Assembly: GCA_938039225.1 (NCBI GenBank)
Contig: CALHVH010000030.1
Span: 1-13,077, forward strand
Reading direction: 5' to 3'
Source: an uncultured Gammaproteobacteria bacterium
Lineage (GTDB): Bacteria > Pseudomonadota > Gammaproteobacteria > Steroidobacterales > JABDMI01
Length of the DNA stretch: 13,077 nt
This document shows, one piece after another, positions 1 to 7,634 of this stretch (position 1 is its first letter; each line of letters opens with the position of its first letter). The position numbers were made by a program, and so were the translations under genes. The notes beneath the pieces are model-generated. The model was not told the DNA's origin, did no database searches, and saw only the letters and a program-made list of their open reading frames with translations.

Positions 1-435
1 GGGCCATTGGTACATAAATTTAATCCAACCGGTATATTATTTATGTCAGCCATTATTTCAACTATTGGTATTTATAGCATGAGTATAGCTACTGGTAATA
101 TGGTTTATGTTGCAGCTGTACTATTTGCCATTGGTGTTACTTATTATTGGCCAACCATGATTGGCTTTGTTGCTGAATACTTACCTCAAACGGGAGCCTT
201 AGGAATGTCGATTATTGGTGGTGTAGGTATGTTTGCAGTGAGTATTTGGAATCCAATTATTGGTAATTGGATTGATACCGCTAGAGAAGAAGCACAAAAA
301 CAAAACCTAAGTGAGACAGCGACCGAGCTTGCTGCTGGACAAGCGACTTTAGAAAATTTAACTTTATTTCCGCTTGTGCTTATTGTTGCTTTTGGTATTT
401 TGCTTATTGTTACTCGTAAGCGCCAACAACAATAA
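1..435 (+). CDS. MFS permease, C-terminal part (5' end outside window)
   Basis: The reading frame is open from the first base (GGG CCA TTG GTA), so this is the end of a longer gene; the TTG at 7 is an internal Leu. The 145 visible residues show four hydrophobic helices. A conserved stretch around YYWPTMIGFVAEYLPQTGAL and then GGVGMFAVS and GNWID resembles the last third of major facilitator sugar/nucleoside permeases. The protein ends with a helix (LFPLVLIVAFGILLIV) and a basic, Gln-rich tail. It lies 76 bp upstream of the sugar dehydrogenase genes on the same strand, so it probably imports the substrate or the oxidised product of that pathway across the inner membrane. The family call is good; the substrate is inferred from context only. 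Confidence 0.8.
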   Translation, partial: GPLVHKFNPTGILFMSAIISTIGIYSMSIATGNMVYVAAVLFAIGVTYYWPTMIGFVAEYLPQTGALGMSIIGGVGMFAVSIWNPIIGNWIDTAREEAQKQNLSETATELAAGQATLENLTLFPLVLIVAFGILLIVTRKRQQQ

Positions 436-511
436 GGAGACTTATTTAAGCATGTAATGGCAATAAATGAGACACATTATGAATACAAAATAAAATACTC
501 AAAATGCAGAA

Positions 512-1129
512 ATGACTGAAGTCGACTCTTTGAAGAGTAAAGGGCGACGTAATTTGATTCTTGGTATTGGAGCCATCATAGGTACTTCAGCAGCAGTAAA
601 ACTGTTAACTACAAAGTCTGTTTCTGAGGCAGTAATGTATACACCCAATGTAAATTCTGGCCTTGCCGCCGGCAAGGTGCTCAGTCAACAGGAGATTTTA
701 ATGCTAAAAGAAATTTGTGCATTAGCCATTCCTACTACCGACACATTAGGGGCCGCAGATGTTGATGTGCATGGTTTTATTGATCATCAATTATTTGCCT
801 GCCATGGTAAAGAACAGCAAGAGCAGGTTAAAGACGTTTTAAATAAAATTGAAAAAGTGACTTTGCAGAAGCATAAAATTAATTTTCTTGAACTAAATGA
901 TAAGCAGCAATTAGAAATTTTAAATTCGCTTGAACAAGTACAAAAAGAGTTTGATAGTCATGATAAAAATAACTTTAATTTTCTTAAGGCCTTAATCATA
1001 TTTGGCTATTACACATCTGAAGTCGGTGCATCAAAAGAACTTACTTATCTTGGCGTGCCTGGTGGATATACCGGTTCTGTTGCATTGGATTCAGTTCGTT
1101 CTGCACAAGCACCAACAGCATTCTATTAA
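512..1129 (+). CDS. Gluconate 2-dehydrogenase subunit 3 family protein, Tat-exported small subunit of the GMC dehydrogenase
   Basis: 205 residues. The N-terminus carries a twin-arginine signal: KGRRNLILG (Arg12-Arg13) followed by a hydrophobic stretch ending in Ala/Thr-rich residues near 30. The mature part has the family features: LSQQEILMLKEICALAIPTTD near residue 58, a following GAADVDVHGFID segment, a charged helical middle, and a C-terminal GYYTSEVGASKELTYLGVPGGYTG segment. In known FAD sugar dehydrogenases this subunit folds with the catalytic subunit and carries it through Tat (hitchhiker export), because the catalytic subunit has no signal of its own. That matches here: the next gene lacks a signal peptide. 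The start is the first ATG after an in-frame stop; it has no good Shine-Dalgarno, so the exact start is less sure than the gene. Confidence 0.85.
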   Translation: MTEVDSLKSKGRRNLILGIGAIIGTSAAVKLLTTKSVSEAVMYTPNVNSGLAAGKVLSQQEILMLKEICALAIPTTDTLGAADVDVHGFIDHQLFACHGKEQQEQVKDVLNKIEKVTLQKHKINFLELNDKQQLEILNSLEQVQKEFDSHDKNNFNFLKALIIFGYYTSEVGASKELTYLGVPGGYTGSVALDSVRSAQAPTAFY

Positions 1130-1147
1130 TCAAAAAACAAAAAATAT

Positions 1148-1174
1148 GAATTTCAGATAGGTGGTTCGAAATTC
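1148..1174 (+). other. Inverted repeat in the dehydrogenase intergenic gap
   Basis: GAATTTC (1148-1154) and GAAATTC (1168-1174) are perfectly complementary across a 13-nt loop and are followed by TTTT. The hairpin lies between the small subunit stop and the GMC start. It is AT-rich and too weak for a convincing terminator; mRNA processing or partial attenuation is possible but unproven. Confidence 0.3.
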
Positions 1175-1192
1175 TTTTGAAAAGAGAAAACA

Positions 1193-2920
1193 ATGAGTCA
1201 AGATTTATACATCAAAGAAACAGATACTGAGTACGATGCCATTGTAGTAGGCTCGGGTGTGTCCGGTGGTTGGGCGGCCAAAGAGTTGTGCGAACGTGGA
1301 CTTAGAACCTTGATGATTGAACGTGGACGTATTGTTGAGCATCGAAAAGATTATATTGGTGAAGGCAAGGCTCCATGGGAACACCCAAATCGTGGCAGGG
1401 TTGATAAGAAGCTAGTTGAAGAACAATATAAAATACAGCAACAATGTTATGCCTTTAATGATTCAACGAAGCAATTTTTCGGGAATGATAAAGATTTGCC
1501 TTATTCAACCCAAGAAGATACTGATTTTAGTTGGATTAGAGCTAACCAGTTAGGTGGTAAGTCACTACTGTGGCATAGACAGTCATATCGTTTTAGCGAT
1601 TATGACTTTGAAGCTAATAGATTAGATAAGTATGGGAACGATTGGCCTATACGTCATGCAGATTTAGATAAATGGTATAGCCAAGTAGAAATGCATATCG
1701 GTATTAGTGGTTCGAAAGAAAATTTACCAGAATTACCTGACAGCGAGTATCAGCCACCTTTTGAGATGAATGTCCCTGAGATGGCCTTAAAAAAAGCTTT
1801 AGAAAAAAATTATCCAAATCGGAAAATGATCATGGGAAGAGCTGCTCATTTAACTAAACCAACTGAATTACAACTGTCGCAAGGGCGGGTGCAGTGCATG
1901 GCTAGAAATGAGTGTCAAAAAGGGTGTTCATTTGGGGCCTATTTTTCGACTCAAAGTTCAACCTTACCTGCGGCTGCTAAAACCGGCTTATTGCATATAG
2001 CTCCAAACAGCGTGGTGCATAGTTTAATTTATGATGAGGCTAGCAAACGTGTCAAAGGTGTTCGAGTTATTGATAACGATGATCTCAGTGAACGTGAGTA
2101 TTACGCCAAAGTGGTTTTCTTATGTGCATCAACCTTGGGATCAACGCAGATTATGTTGAACTCAAAATCTAAACATTTTCCTGATGGAATTGCTAATAGT
2201 TCAGGCGTACTTGGACATTATTTAATGGATCATAATTATAATGCTCGTGCTATTGGTGAGATTCCAGGTTTTGAAAATGAATATTACCGTGGTCGTAGAC
2301 CTACGGGTATTTATATTCCAAACTTTCAGTACAAACCAAGCTTGGCTAAAAAAGCTTATCTGCGTGGTTATGCCTATGGTGGAGAAGCCTTCAGAGAAGA
2401 CTGGCGACATAAACAAAACTTAGATGGTTTTGGTGTGGATTTTAAAAAACAACTCAGTGAGGTTGGTAAATGGAAATTCAGTATCTATGCAATGGGTGAA
2501 ATGTTACCTAGGTTTGAGAATCATGTTTCTCTACACAAAACTCGCAAAGATAAATGGGGTATACCTTTATTAGATATAGATTGTCGTTGGTCTGATAACG
2601 AAAAATTGATGATGCGGGACGCTGCAAAAACGGCAGAAGAAATGTTAATAAAAATTGGGTTAGAAAATGTCTCCAGTAGTTTTTCTGAAGCACCTCCAGG
2701 CTTAGCTATTCATGAGGTGGGTACTGCACGTATGGGTAATGATCCAAAGAACTCAGTGCTTAATAAATACAATCAATGTCATGATGTGGCCAATTTGTTT
2801 GTTACCGATGGGTCTAGCTTTTGTTCATCAGGTGTGCAGAATCCTTCTTTAACCTTTATGGCGCTCACCGTAAGAGCGGTTGACTATGCAGTAAAAGAAA
2901 TAAAACAAGGCAGAATATGA
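1193..2920 (+). CDS. GMC-family FAD sugar dehydrogenase, glucoside 3-dehydrogenase-like catalytic subunit
   Basis: 575 residues. The N-terminus has the FAD-binding Rossmann motif YDAIVVGSGVSGG followed by an acidic-ended strand (LMIERG, about residues 14-45). The C-terminal GMC domain has the catalytic His in IHEVGTARMG (His507) and Asn in GVQNPSLTF (Asn550), the usual His/Asn pair. A cysteine cluster C-x5-C-x3-C (Cys235, Cys241, Cys245) lies between the FAD and substrate domains. This placement and spacing resemble the [3Fe-4S] site of bacterial FAD glucose dehydrogenases that pass electrons to cytochrome c. It has no signal peptide, so export with the Tat-bearing neighbour is expected. With that subunit and the downstream TIM barrel it most resembles a periplasmic glucoside 3-dehydrogenase acting on C3 of a sugar or glycoside. 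The substrate is inferred; related enzymes oxidise gluconate or other polyols. Confidence 0.85.
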   Translation: MSQDLYIKETDTEYDAIVVGSGVSGGWAAKELCERGLRTLMIERGRIVEHRKDYIGEGKAPWEHPNRGRVDKKLVEEQYKIQQQCYAFNDSTKQFFGNDKDLPYSTQEDTDFSWIRANQLGGKSLLWHRQSYRFSDYDFEANRLDKYGNDWPIRHADLDKWYSQVEMHIGISGSKENLPELPDSEYQPPFEMNVPEMALKKALEKNYPNRKMIMGRAAHLTKPTELQLSQGRVQCMARNECQKGCSFGAYFSTQSSTLPAAAKTGLLHIAPNSVVHSLIYDEASKRVKGVRVIDNDDLSEREYYAKVVFLCASTLGSTQIMLNSKSKHFPDGIANSSGVLGHYLMDHNYNARAIGEIPGFENEYYRGRRPTGIYIPNFQYKPSLAKKAYLRGYAYGGEAFREDWRHKQNLDGFGVDFKKQLSEVGKWKFSIYAMGEMLPRFENHVSLHKTRKDKWGIPLLDIDCRWSDNEKLMMRDAAKTAEEMLIKIGLENVSSSFSEAPPGLAIHEVGTARMGNDPKNSVLNKYNQCHDVANLFVTDGSSFCSSGVQNPSLTFMALTVRAVDYAVKEIKQGRI

Positions 2921-3810
2921 TGAAATTATTGAATAATTGGCTGATCAATGTATTAATTCTGATGGCGTCTTTCAGTTTACTTAGTGGATGTGCTTCACAA
3001 GAACCAGAATCTGAGACTAAAGTTGATTTACCGGCATTGAGTGTGCAGTTATGGTCTGTTAAAGAAGAGCTTAAACAAGATTTTAAAGGTACCTTAGAGG
3101 CCTTAGCGGCAATGGGTTTTGAAGGTGTGGAGTTTGCTGGTGACTTTGGTGAATACTCTGATGACCCAAAAGGCTTAAAAGAATACTTAAAAAGTATTGG
3201 ACTTAAAGTCAGTGGAGCTCATGTCTCCTTTGCAAGTCTAAGTGCTGAGAATTTTGATAAGACTGTTGCCTTTTATAAGGCGTTTGACTGTATGGCATTG
3301 ATTGTTCCATATGATGAAAGAGCATGGGACCCAATTGGTGTGCTTGAAGTGGCCAAAGAGTTAAACATAATTTCTCAAAAACTCAGCAAGCATGGTATGC
3401 GTACCGGTTTTCATAATCACCAACATGAATTTGGTGACTATGAAGGGTCTACTTATTGGGATTACATTGCTCGAAATACGAATGCAGAGGTCATTTTACA
3501 ACAAGATGTAGGTTGGACAAATTTTGCAGGTAAAGACCCTGTTAATTATGTACGTAAGTACCCTGGCCGTACTTACACAACACATTACAAAGCCACACTA
3601 CCAGAGGGCGTAAAGGATAAATTACCAATTATCGGCCAAGATAGCATTGATTGGCCCTCGCTGATTAAAGCCAATATTGAAGTAGGCGGCACCGAATGGA
3701 TTGTCATGGAACAAGAAGAGTATCCAAATGGCTTGACCCCACTTCAAGCGGTTGCCGAGTCTAAAATAGCTTTGGATGCGTACTTAAGTAAATTTGTTCG
3801 AGTGAACTAG
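2917..3810 (+). CDS. Lipoprotein sugar phosphate isomerase/epimerase-like TIM barrel (AP endonuclease 2 superfamily)
   Basis: 297 residues. The N-terminus is a lipoprotein signal with lipobox LLSGC (Cys25), followed by an Asp/Glu-rich linker. The rest is a xylose-isomerase-like barrel: LSVQLWSVKEEL at its start, GFHNHQHEF (Glu171), QQDVGW (Asp197), THYKA (His223) and VMEQEE (Glu265) give the usual Glu/Asp/His/Glu metal-binding set. The gene overlaps the GMC stop by four bases (ATGA), which suggests translational coupling; a second ATG at 2920 is also possible. Homologues next to GMC dehydrogenases act on 3-keto sugars, as isomerases or as lyases that break keto-glycosides by beta-elimination. 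As a lipoprotein it would act outside the cytoplasm, where the Tat-exported dehydrogenase makes its product. Fold and location are well supported; the exact reaction is inference. Confidence 0.82.
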   Translation: MMKLLNNWLINVLILMASFSLLSGCASQEPESETKVDLPALSVQLWSVKEELKQDFKGTLEALAAMGFEGVEFAGDFGEYSDDPKGLKEYLKSIGLKVSGAHVSFASLSAENFDKTVAFYKAFDCMALIVPYDERAWDPIGVLEVAKELNIISQKLSKHGMRTGFHNHQHEFGDYEGSTYWDYIARNTNAEVILQQDVGWTNFAGKDPVNYVRKYPGRTYTTHYKATLPEGVKDKLPIIGQDSIDWPSLIKANIEVGGTEWIVMEQEEYPNGLTPLQAVAESKIALDAYLSKFVRVN

Positions 3811-4051
3811 TTAAGGCTTTGCAACTTGGAATAGTTTTCTCAATTTAATCTTAAGCATTATTTTTACCTTTTCAATCTATATCCTATTAGAAAAACATAA
3901 TTCATCATTCTAGGAACTAACGCTTTTGTTAAACGCGTTTATAGAGCCAGCTCCACTCTTGCCAGCTTCGTGGCATTTATCTCACTGTCATAAATTTTTC
4001 AATGAAAGTGTTATTATATAGTTAGGTAGCATTTAATTGATTGAGTGAATT
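3811..4051 (+). promoter_or_regulatory. Intergenic region, possible promoter of the hydrolase operon
   Basis: 241 bp without a gene. A TATTAT -10-like hexamer lies at 4012-4017, 34 bp before the next start, but no good -35 is at the right distance. A perfect 10-bp palindrome AAACGCGTTT is at 3931-3940 and a GCCAGCT direct repeat lies between 3950 and 3970. I see no convincing Rho-independent terminator for the upstream operon. Confidence 0.3.
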
Positions 4052-5383
4052 ATGTCTCGCAAAAAAAAGATCAGTCTCGCAATAGTATGTATGGTCATTC
4101 TGTTTTCCCTATTGGGTGTTAGTCATTTAAATAAGATGGCAAAAATTGGCGTTGGTTATATGGTTAAAGTGACCTGTTCCGAGGTCTTTCTTGCTGAGCG
4201 CGAAATTGATGCCATTATGGCTTCAGATTTTTCAGACATTGATCCCTTAATGCAACATGTACGTCTGAAATTAGATAAGAGTCAAAATACTTTAAAAGGA
4301 AGCTTATTCGGATTGGGGAAATCCATAGGTATTTATCGTGATGGTCTTGGTTGTACTTTAGATATTGGTGATGGTGTCAATGATGTTTCTATTCAGGATG
4401 TTGACTATATTCAACATACCTACAATAAGAACCTAAATCTAACTGTTCAAACGGAATTGCTAAAATTTTTCAATTCTAAAAATAATCCAAATACTTTTGT
4501 ATCGCGCGGCGCCTTGGTCATCCAGAATGGTCAACTTATAGCTGAACACTACGCTGATGGATTTAATCAAAACTCGCGTCAACAATCGTGGTCTATGTCA
4601 AAGGGCTTTACTCAAGCTTTGATAGGGATGGCGGTTAAAGATGGTTTATTGCATTTAGAAGATAATGAATTGATGCCTGCTTGGAAAGCGCCTGATCCGA
4701 GAGCTGAAATTACACTTGGACATCTTTTGCATATGGCCAGTGGTTTAGAGTTTAGAGAAGATTATCTTGATCCATTTTCACATGTTGATCAAATGCTCTT
4801 TAACCAAAGTGATATGGGGGAATACGCTGCTTCGCAAGCCCTCATTGACCGACCTGGTTCTACGTCGATTTACTCCAGCGGCTCGACTAATATTATTTCT
4901 AAACTACTTCGTAATACCTTAGATAAAAATAGTATTTCGTATCATGATTATCCTAATCAAAAATTGTTTGGCAAGTTAGGCATGAGCTCAGCTGTGTTTG
5001 AAGTAGATGCCAGTGGTAGTTTTATAGGCTCTTCTTATATTTATGCAACACTCAGAGATTTTGCTAAATTTGGTCAACTTTATTTACAAAACGGTCTTTG
5101 GAATAATGAGCAATTACTACCAATCGGATGGGTAGATTACACTCGTACTCCAGCTAATCATTCAGATGGTAAGTATGGTTCGCATTGGTCAGTGAACGCT
5201 TCGCAAAAAAACTTTCCCGATTTGCCGACTGATGTTATTGCACTAGGTGGTAACGATGGGCAATATATAATTGTCATTCCAGATAAGAATGCCGTCATCG
5301 TGCGTTTAGGCATCATGCGTGAACCTGCAAATTTTGAGAACGATTTGTACCCCGTGGTAAAAGCTATTTATCAAGCTTTGTAA
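4052..5383 (+). CDS. Membrane-anchored serine hydrolase, beta-lactamase class C / 6-aminohexanoate-dimer hydrolase-like
   Basis: 443 residues. A basic start (MSRKKK) and hydrophobic segment (about 7-25) form an uncleaved anchor or signal, placing the enzyme in the periplasm. The penicillin-binding-like catalytic set is visible: SxxK as S181-M-S-K184 in WSMSKGFTQ, and Y274-S-S in IYSSGSTN. A glycine-rich third-box region GGNDGQY (about 399-405) stands in place of the classical KTG. The order and the wording of YSSGSTN are closer to carboxylic-ester and nylon-oligomer hydrolases (NylB type) than to true beta-lactamases. It is the first of three closely spaced hydrolase genes (36 bp to the next). 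Substrate unknown: an ester, amide or peptide is possible. I would not call it a resistance gene. Confidence 0.8.
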   Translation: MSRKKKISLAIVCMVILFSLLGVSHLNKMAKIGVGYMVKVTCSEVFLAEREIDAIMASDFSDIDPLMQHVRLKLDKSQNTLKGSLFGLGKSIGIYRDGLGCTLDIGDGVNDVSIQDVDYIQHTYNKNLNLTVQTELLKFFNSKNNPNTFVSRGALVIQNGQLIAEHYADGFNQNSRQQSWSMSKGFTQALIGMAVKDGLLHLEDNELMPAWKAPDPRAEITLGHLLHMASGLEFREDYLDPFSHVDQMLFNQSDMGEYAASQALIDRPGSTSIYSSGSTNIISKLLRNTLDKNSISYHDYPNQKLFGKLGMSSAVFEVDASGSFIGSSYIYATLRDFAKFGQLYLQNGLWNNEQLLPIGWVDYTRTPANHSDGKYGSHWSVNASQKNFPDLPTDVIALGGNDGQYIIVIPDKNAVIVRLGIMREPANFENDLYPVVKAIYQAL

Positions 5384-5419
5384 TTGTTGCTCATAAATCA
5401 TTAATAAAAGGCGGGTATT

Positions 5420-6526
5420 ATGTTCTTAGTGCTTCGAAAAGTTCTTAAATACCTCCTATGGTGTGTATTGTTTTTAGCATTGACATCGGTTTTGTTTATA
5501 AATTTTTCGCCAACTTTTGGGAGTAAACCATCGGGAGATAGTCTAGAAAAGATTAAACTTTCCAAGAACTTTAATGGCGAACAGTTTGTTAATATTTTAC
5601 CTACAGAGGTGAGTACTCCAGTAGCTGATAATAAGTTCTCAATTATAGATTTTTTCAATCCCCCGGCTGGAAAAAACCCAGAACAAGCATTGCCGGCTAA
5701 TGCATTTGACTCTACTACCCTGAAAAATGATGAGTTTGTATGGTTTGGTCATTCCACTGTCTTAGTAAAAACTGATGATGTCACAGTACTTGTAGATCCC
5801 GTCTTTTATAAGGCATCTCCAGTACCTTTTACGGTACAGCCATTCACGATGCAGGTAAAACATAGCATTGACGACTTGCCAGAGATTGATGTAGTGCTTA
5901 TTTCACATGATCACTATGACCATTTAGATTATCAGGCTATTAAGGAACTGAATGCTAAGGTTAAACATTTTTTAGTGCCACTTGGCATCAAGGCTCATTT
6001 GTTAGGGTGGGGAGTAGCCAATGAAAAAATTACAGAGCTTGATTGGTACTCAGAGTACGCTTATGAATCAGTCAACTTTACTCTAACTCCTTCACGTCAC
6101 TTTAGTGGAAGGGGCATTACCGATAGGTTCTCAACCTTGTGGGGCTCGTGGGTTGTTCAATCTAAATCGCTTAATATGTATTTCAGTGGTGATAGTGGTT
6201 ATTTTGATGAGTTCAAAAAGATTGGCGACCAGTTTGGGCCTTTTGATATTGCATTCATTGAAAATGGTGCTTATAACGCAAACTGGTCTCAAATTCATAT
6301 GCTGCCTGAAGAATCGGTTCAAGCAAGTATTGATCTGGGTGCGAAAGTGTTTTTTCCAATTCATTGGGGCAAGTTTGATTTATCCATTCATGCATGGGAT
6401 GAGCCAGTAATTCGTGCTCACAAAGCTGCTACCGCGAAAGGCATAAATATTGCAACTCCTTTAGTGGGCGAAGTATTTACTGCTACGACATACCCGAGTA
6501 ATGAATGGTGGTTAAGCATTAAATGA
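5420..6526 (+). CDS. Metallo-beta-lactamase-fold hydrolase, NAPE-PLD/UlaG-like, membrane-anchored
   Basis: 368 residues. The start is supported by an AAGGCGG ribosome binding site. Residues 9-28 form one hydrophobic segment, so the catalytic domain is probably periplasmic and tethered. The metal-binding set is complete: HxHxDH as His163, His165, Asp167, His168; His227 in PSRHFSGRG; Asp258 in FSGDSGY; His315 in PIHWGKFD. The order and the SRHFSGR and IHWG contexts match the Lactamase_B_2 group that includes N-acylphosphatidylethanolamine phospholipase D, UlaG and bacterial RomA-like proteins, rather than class B beta-lactamases. A phosphodiester or lactone/ester substrate would be usual for the group; which one applies is unknown. 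It sits 19 bp before an alpha/beta hydrolase, so the three hydrolases are probably one transcript. Confidence 0.83.
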   Translation: MFLVLRKVLKYLLWCVLFLALTSVLFINFSPTFGSKPSGDSLEKIKLSKNFNGEQFVNILPTEVSTPVADNKFSIIDFFNPPAGKNPEQALPANAFDSTTLKNDEFVWFGHSTVLVKTDDVTVLVDPVFYKASPVPFTVQPFTMQVKHSIDDLPEIDVVLISHDHYDHLDYQAIKELNAKVKHFLVPLGIKAHLLGWGVANEKITELDWYSEYAYESVNFTLTPSRHFSGRGITDRFSTLWGSWVVQSKSLNMYFSGDSGYFDEFKKIGDQFGPFDIAFIENGAYNANWSQIHMLPEESVQASIDLGAKVFFPIHWGKFDLSIHAWDEPVIRAHKAATAKGINIATPLVGEVFTATTYPSNEWWLSIK

Positions 6527-6545
6527 ATAGTACGCTAAGTTATCT

Positions 6546-7469
6546 ATGCAAGTAAAAAACTGGACACGACATAACAAAGTGGGTGACAAGGTCAATGGCT
6601 ACTTTAGAAAAGGTAGCGATCAGCCTGTTGATCCTAATAATATCTCTCAGAGAGTGCATTTTTTGCACGGCACTGGCTTTTCTTCATTATGTAATGCCAG
6701 GATGGCTGAATCACTTCCGCCATCATGGGATATATGGTTTTCCGATGCGCCTGGACACGGGCTCTCCGATCAACCTAATATTGAAAAAATGCCAAATTGG
6801 CAACGTATGGCTGATACGGTCTCAGATGCTGTGCATGATATTGCTGATATAAACAATAAGGGAAAAGTAATTGGTGTTGGTCATTCAATGGGTGGTGTAT
6901 TAACACTATTGGCAGCAGCAAGGCATCCTGAAAACTTTAGTCGCATCATTTTATTTGATCCAGTGCTTTTTCTTAAGCCATTAGTTATAGCTCAACATAT
7001 TGCTAGAGCGAGTGGCTTATGGACAGTATTGCCAACTGCAAGAGCGGTTAATAAACGCCGTCGTTATTGGCCGGATAAAGAAAGCATGCGTGCCAGTCTT
7101 GCGTTAAAGCCACTGTATAGAGATTGGGACCCTAAGGCTTTAGATTATTTTATTCAAAGTGGCAGTAAACCATCTGCCAATGGCGGCATTGAACTGGCTT
7201 GTAATCCTCGGTGGGAGTCTTCTATGTTTGGTTCTTATCCGCGTGAATTGTGGCAGCATGTTAAACAATTGAGCGTACCAACGGATATTATTATTCCAAA
7301 GAACACCTTATTCTTTATTCCTCCAGCACTGAAAAAAGCCCAGGTCATCAATAAGAATATTCAAGTGCATCATTATGGCGATTCGCATCAACTTCTCAAT
7401 CATTGTTTTCCTATGGAGCAGCCCAAGGAAACGGCAGCGCTTATCATGCGTTTAATTAACTTGGCATAA
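6546..7469 (+). CDS. Alpha/beta hydrolase, cytoplasmic
   Basis: 307 residues with no signal peptide. The fold landmarks are HGTGFSS (oxyanion region, about 40-46), DAPGHGLSD, and the nucleophile elbow VGHSMGG with Ser114. The catalytic His is in GDSHQLLNH (His281 likeliest, His286 possible). The usual acid position after strand 7 reads IIIPKNTLFF, which has no Asp or Glu at the expected place. Asp138, after the strand following the nucleophile (IILFDPVLF), may serve instead. The family covers esterases, lactonases and C-C bond hydrolases, so the substrate cannot be told. The start ATG has a poor Shine-Dalgarno and lies 19 bp after the preceding stop, which fits translation within an operon. 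Confidence 0.78.
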   Translation: MQVKNWTRHNKVGDKVNGYFRKGSDQPVDPNNISQRVHFLHGTGFSSLCNARMAESLPPSWDIWFSDAPGHGLSDQPNIEKMPNWQRMADTVSDAVHDIADINNKGKVIGVGHSMGGVLTLLAAARHPENFSRIILFDPVLFLKPLVIAQHIARASGLWTVLPTARAVNKRRRYWPDKESMRASLALKPLYRDWDPKALDYFIQSGSKPSANGGIELACNPRWESSMFGSYPRELWQHVKQLSVPTDIIIPKNTLFFIPPALKKAQVINKNIQVHHYGDSHQLLNHCFPMEQPKETAALIMRLINLA

Positions 7470-7534
7470 ATTTAAGATAATCAAATTTATAAAGCCTTTA
7501 AAACGAAAGCGATTGCTTATTTCATGGTTCTAAT

Positions 7535-7549
7535 TGAGAATGCTTATCA
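7535..7549 (+). promoter_or_regulatory. Fur-type box upstream of the bacterioferritin-like gene
   Basis: TGAGAAT-G-CTTATCA matches the 7-1-7 Fur consensus TGATAAT-N-ATTATCA at 12 of 14 positions, and the symmetry extends outward as AATTGA/TCAATT. It lies 86 bp before the start codon and about 45 bp before the -10, so it does not cover the core promoter. Fur may act from upstream or on another promoter. Iron-linked control fits an iron-storage gene. Confidence 0.55.
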
Positions 7550-7593
7550 ATTTGATTCGCAACAATTGTTCGGTGTGTAGACCGTATAGAACG

Positions 7594-7599
7594 TATAAT
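7594..7599 (+). promoter_or_regulatory. -10 element of the bacterioferritin-like gene
   Basis: Perfect TATAAT, 35 bp before the start codon. No strong -35 hexamer is found 16-18 bp upstream (the region reads CGGTGT), which suggests dependence on an activator. A perfect palindrome AACAATTGTT lies just upstream at 7561-7570. Confidence 0.5.
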
Positions 7600-7634
7600 T
7601 TCCTGAACTGTAATTTTAATAGTCGGGGGTTTTT

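Noticed and set aside
2222..2693. Small open frames on both strands inside the GMC gene, and similar ones inside 5401-5658, 6105-6410, 6583-6852, 8737-8955, 9065-9253, 9713-9937, 10846-11031 and 12150-12338.
   Set aside because: They are shadows of long coding genes, lack ribosome binding sites and show no recognisable protein features.
3931..3940. AAACGCGTTT palindrome as an operator.
   Set aside because: Ten bases is short, no second copy is seen and it has no clear relation to a promoter element.
4052..5383. Antibiotic-resistance beta-lactamase.
   Set aside because: SxxK and Y-x-S are present, but the KTG box is not clear and the local motifs are closer to esterase/amide hydrolases of the same fold.
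5420..6526. Class B metallo-beta-lactamase.
   Set aside because: The SRHFSGR, SGDSGY and IHWG contexts fit the NAPE-PLD/UlaG group instead.
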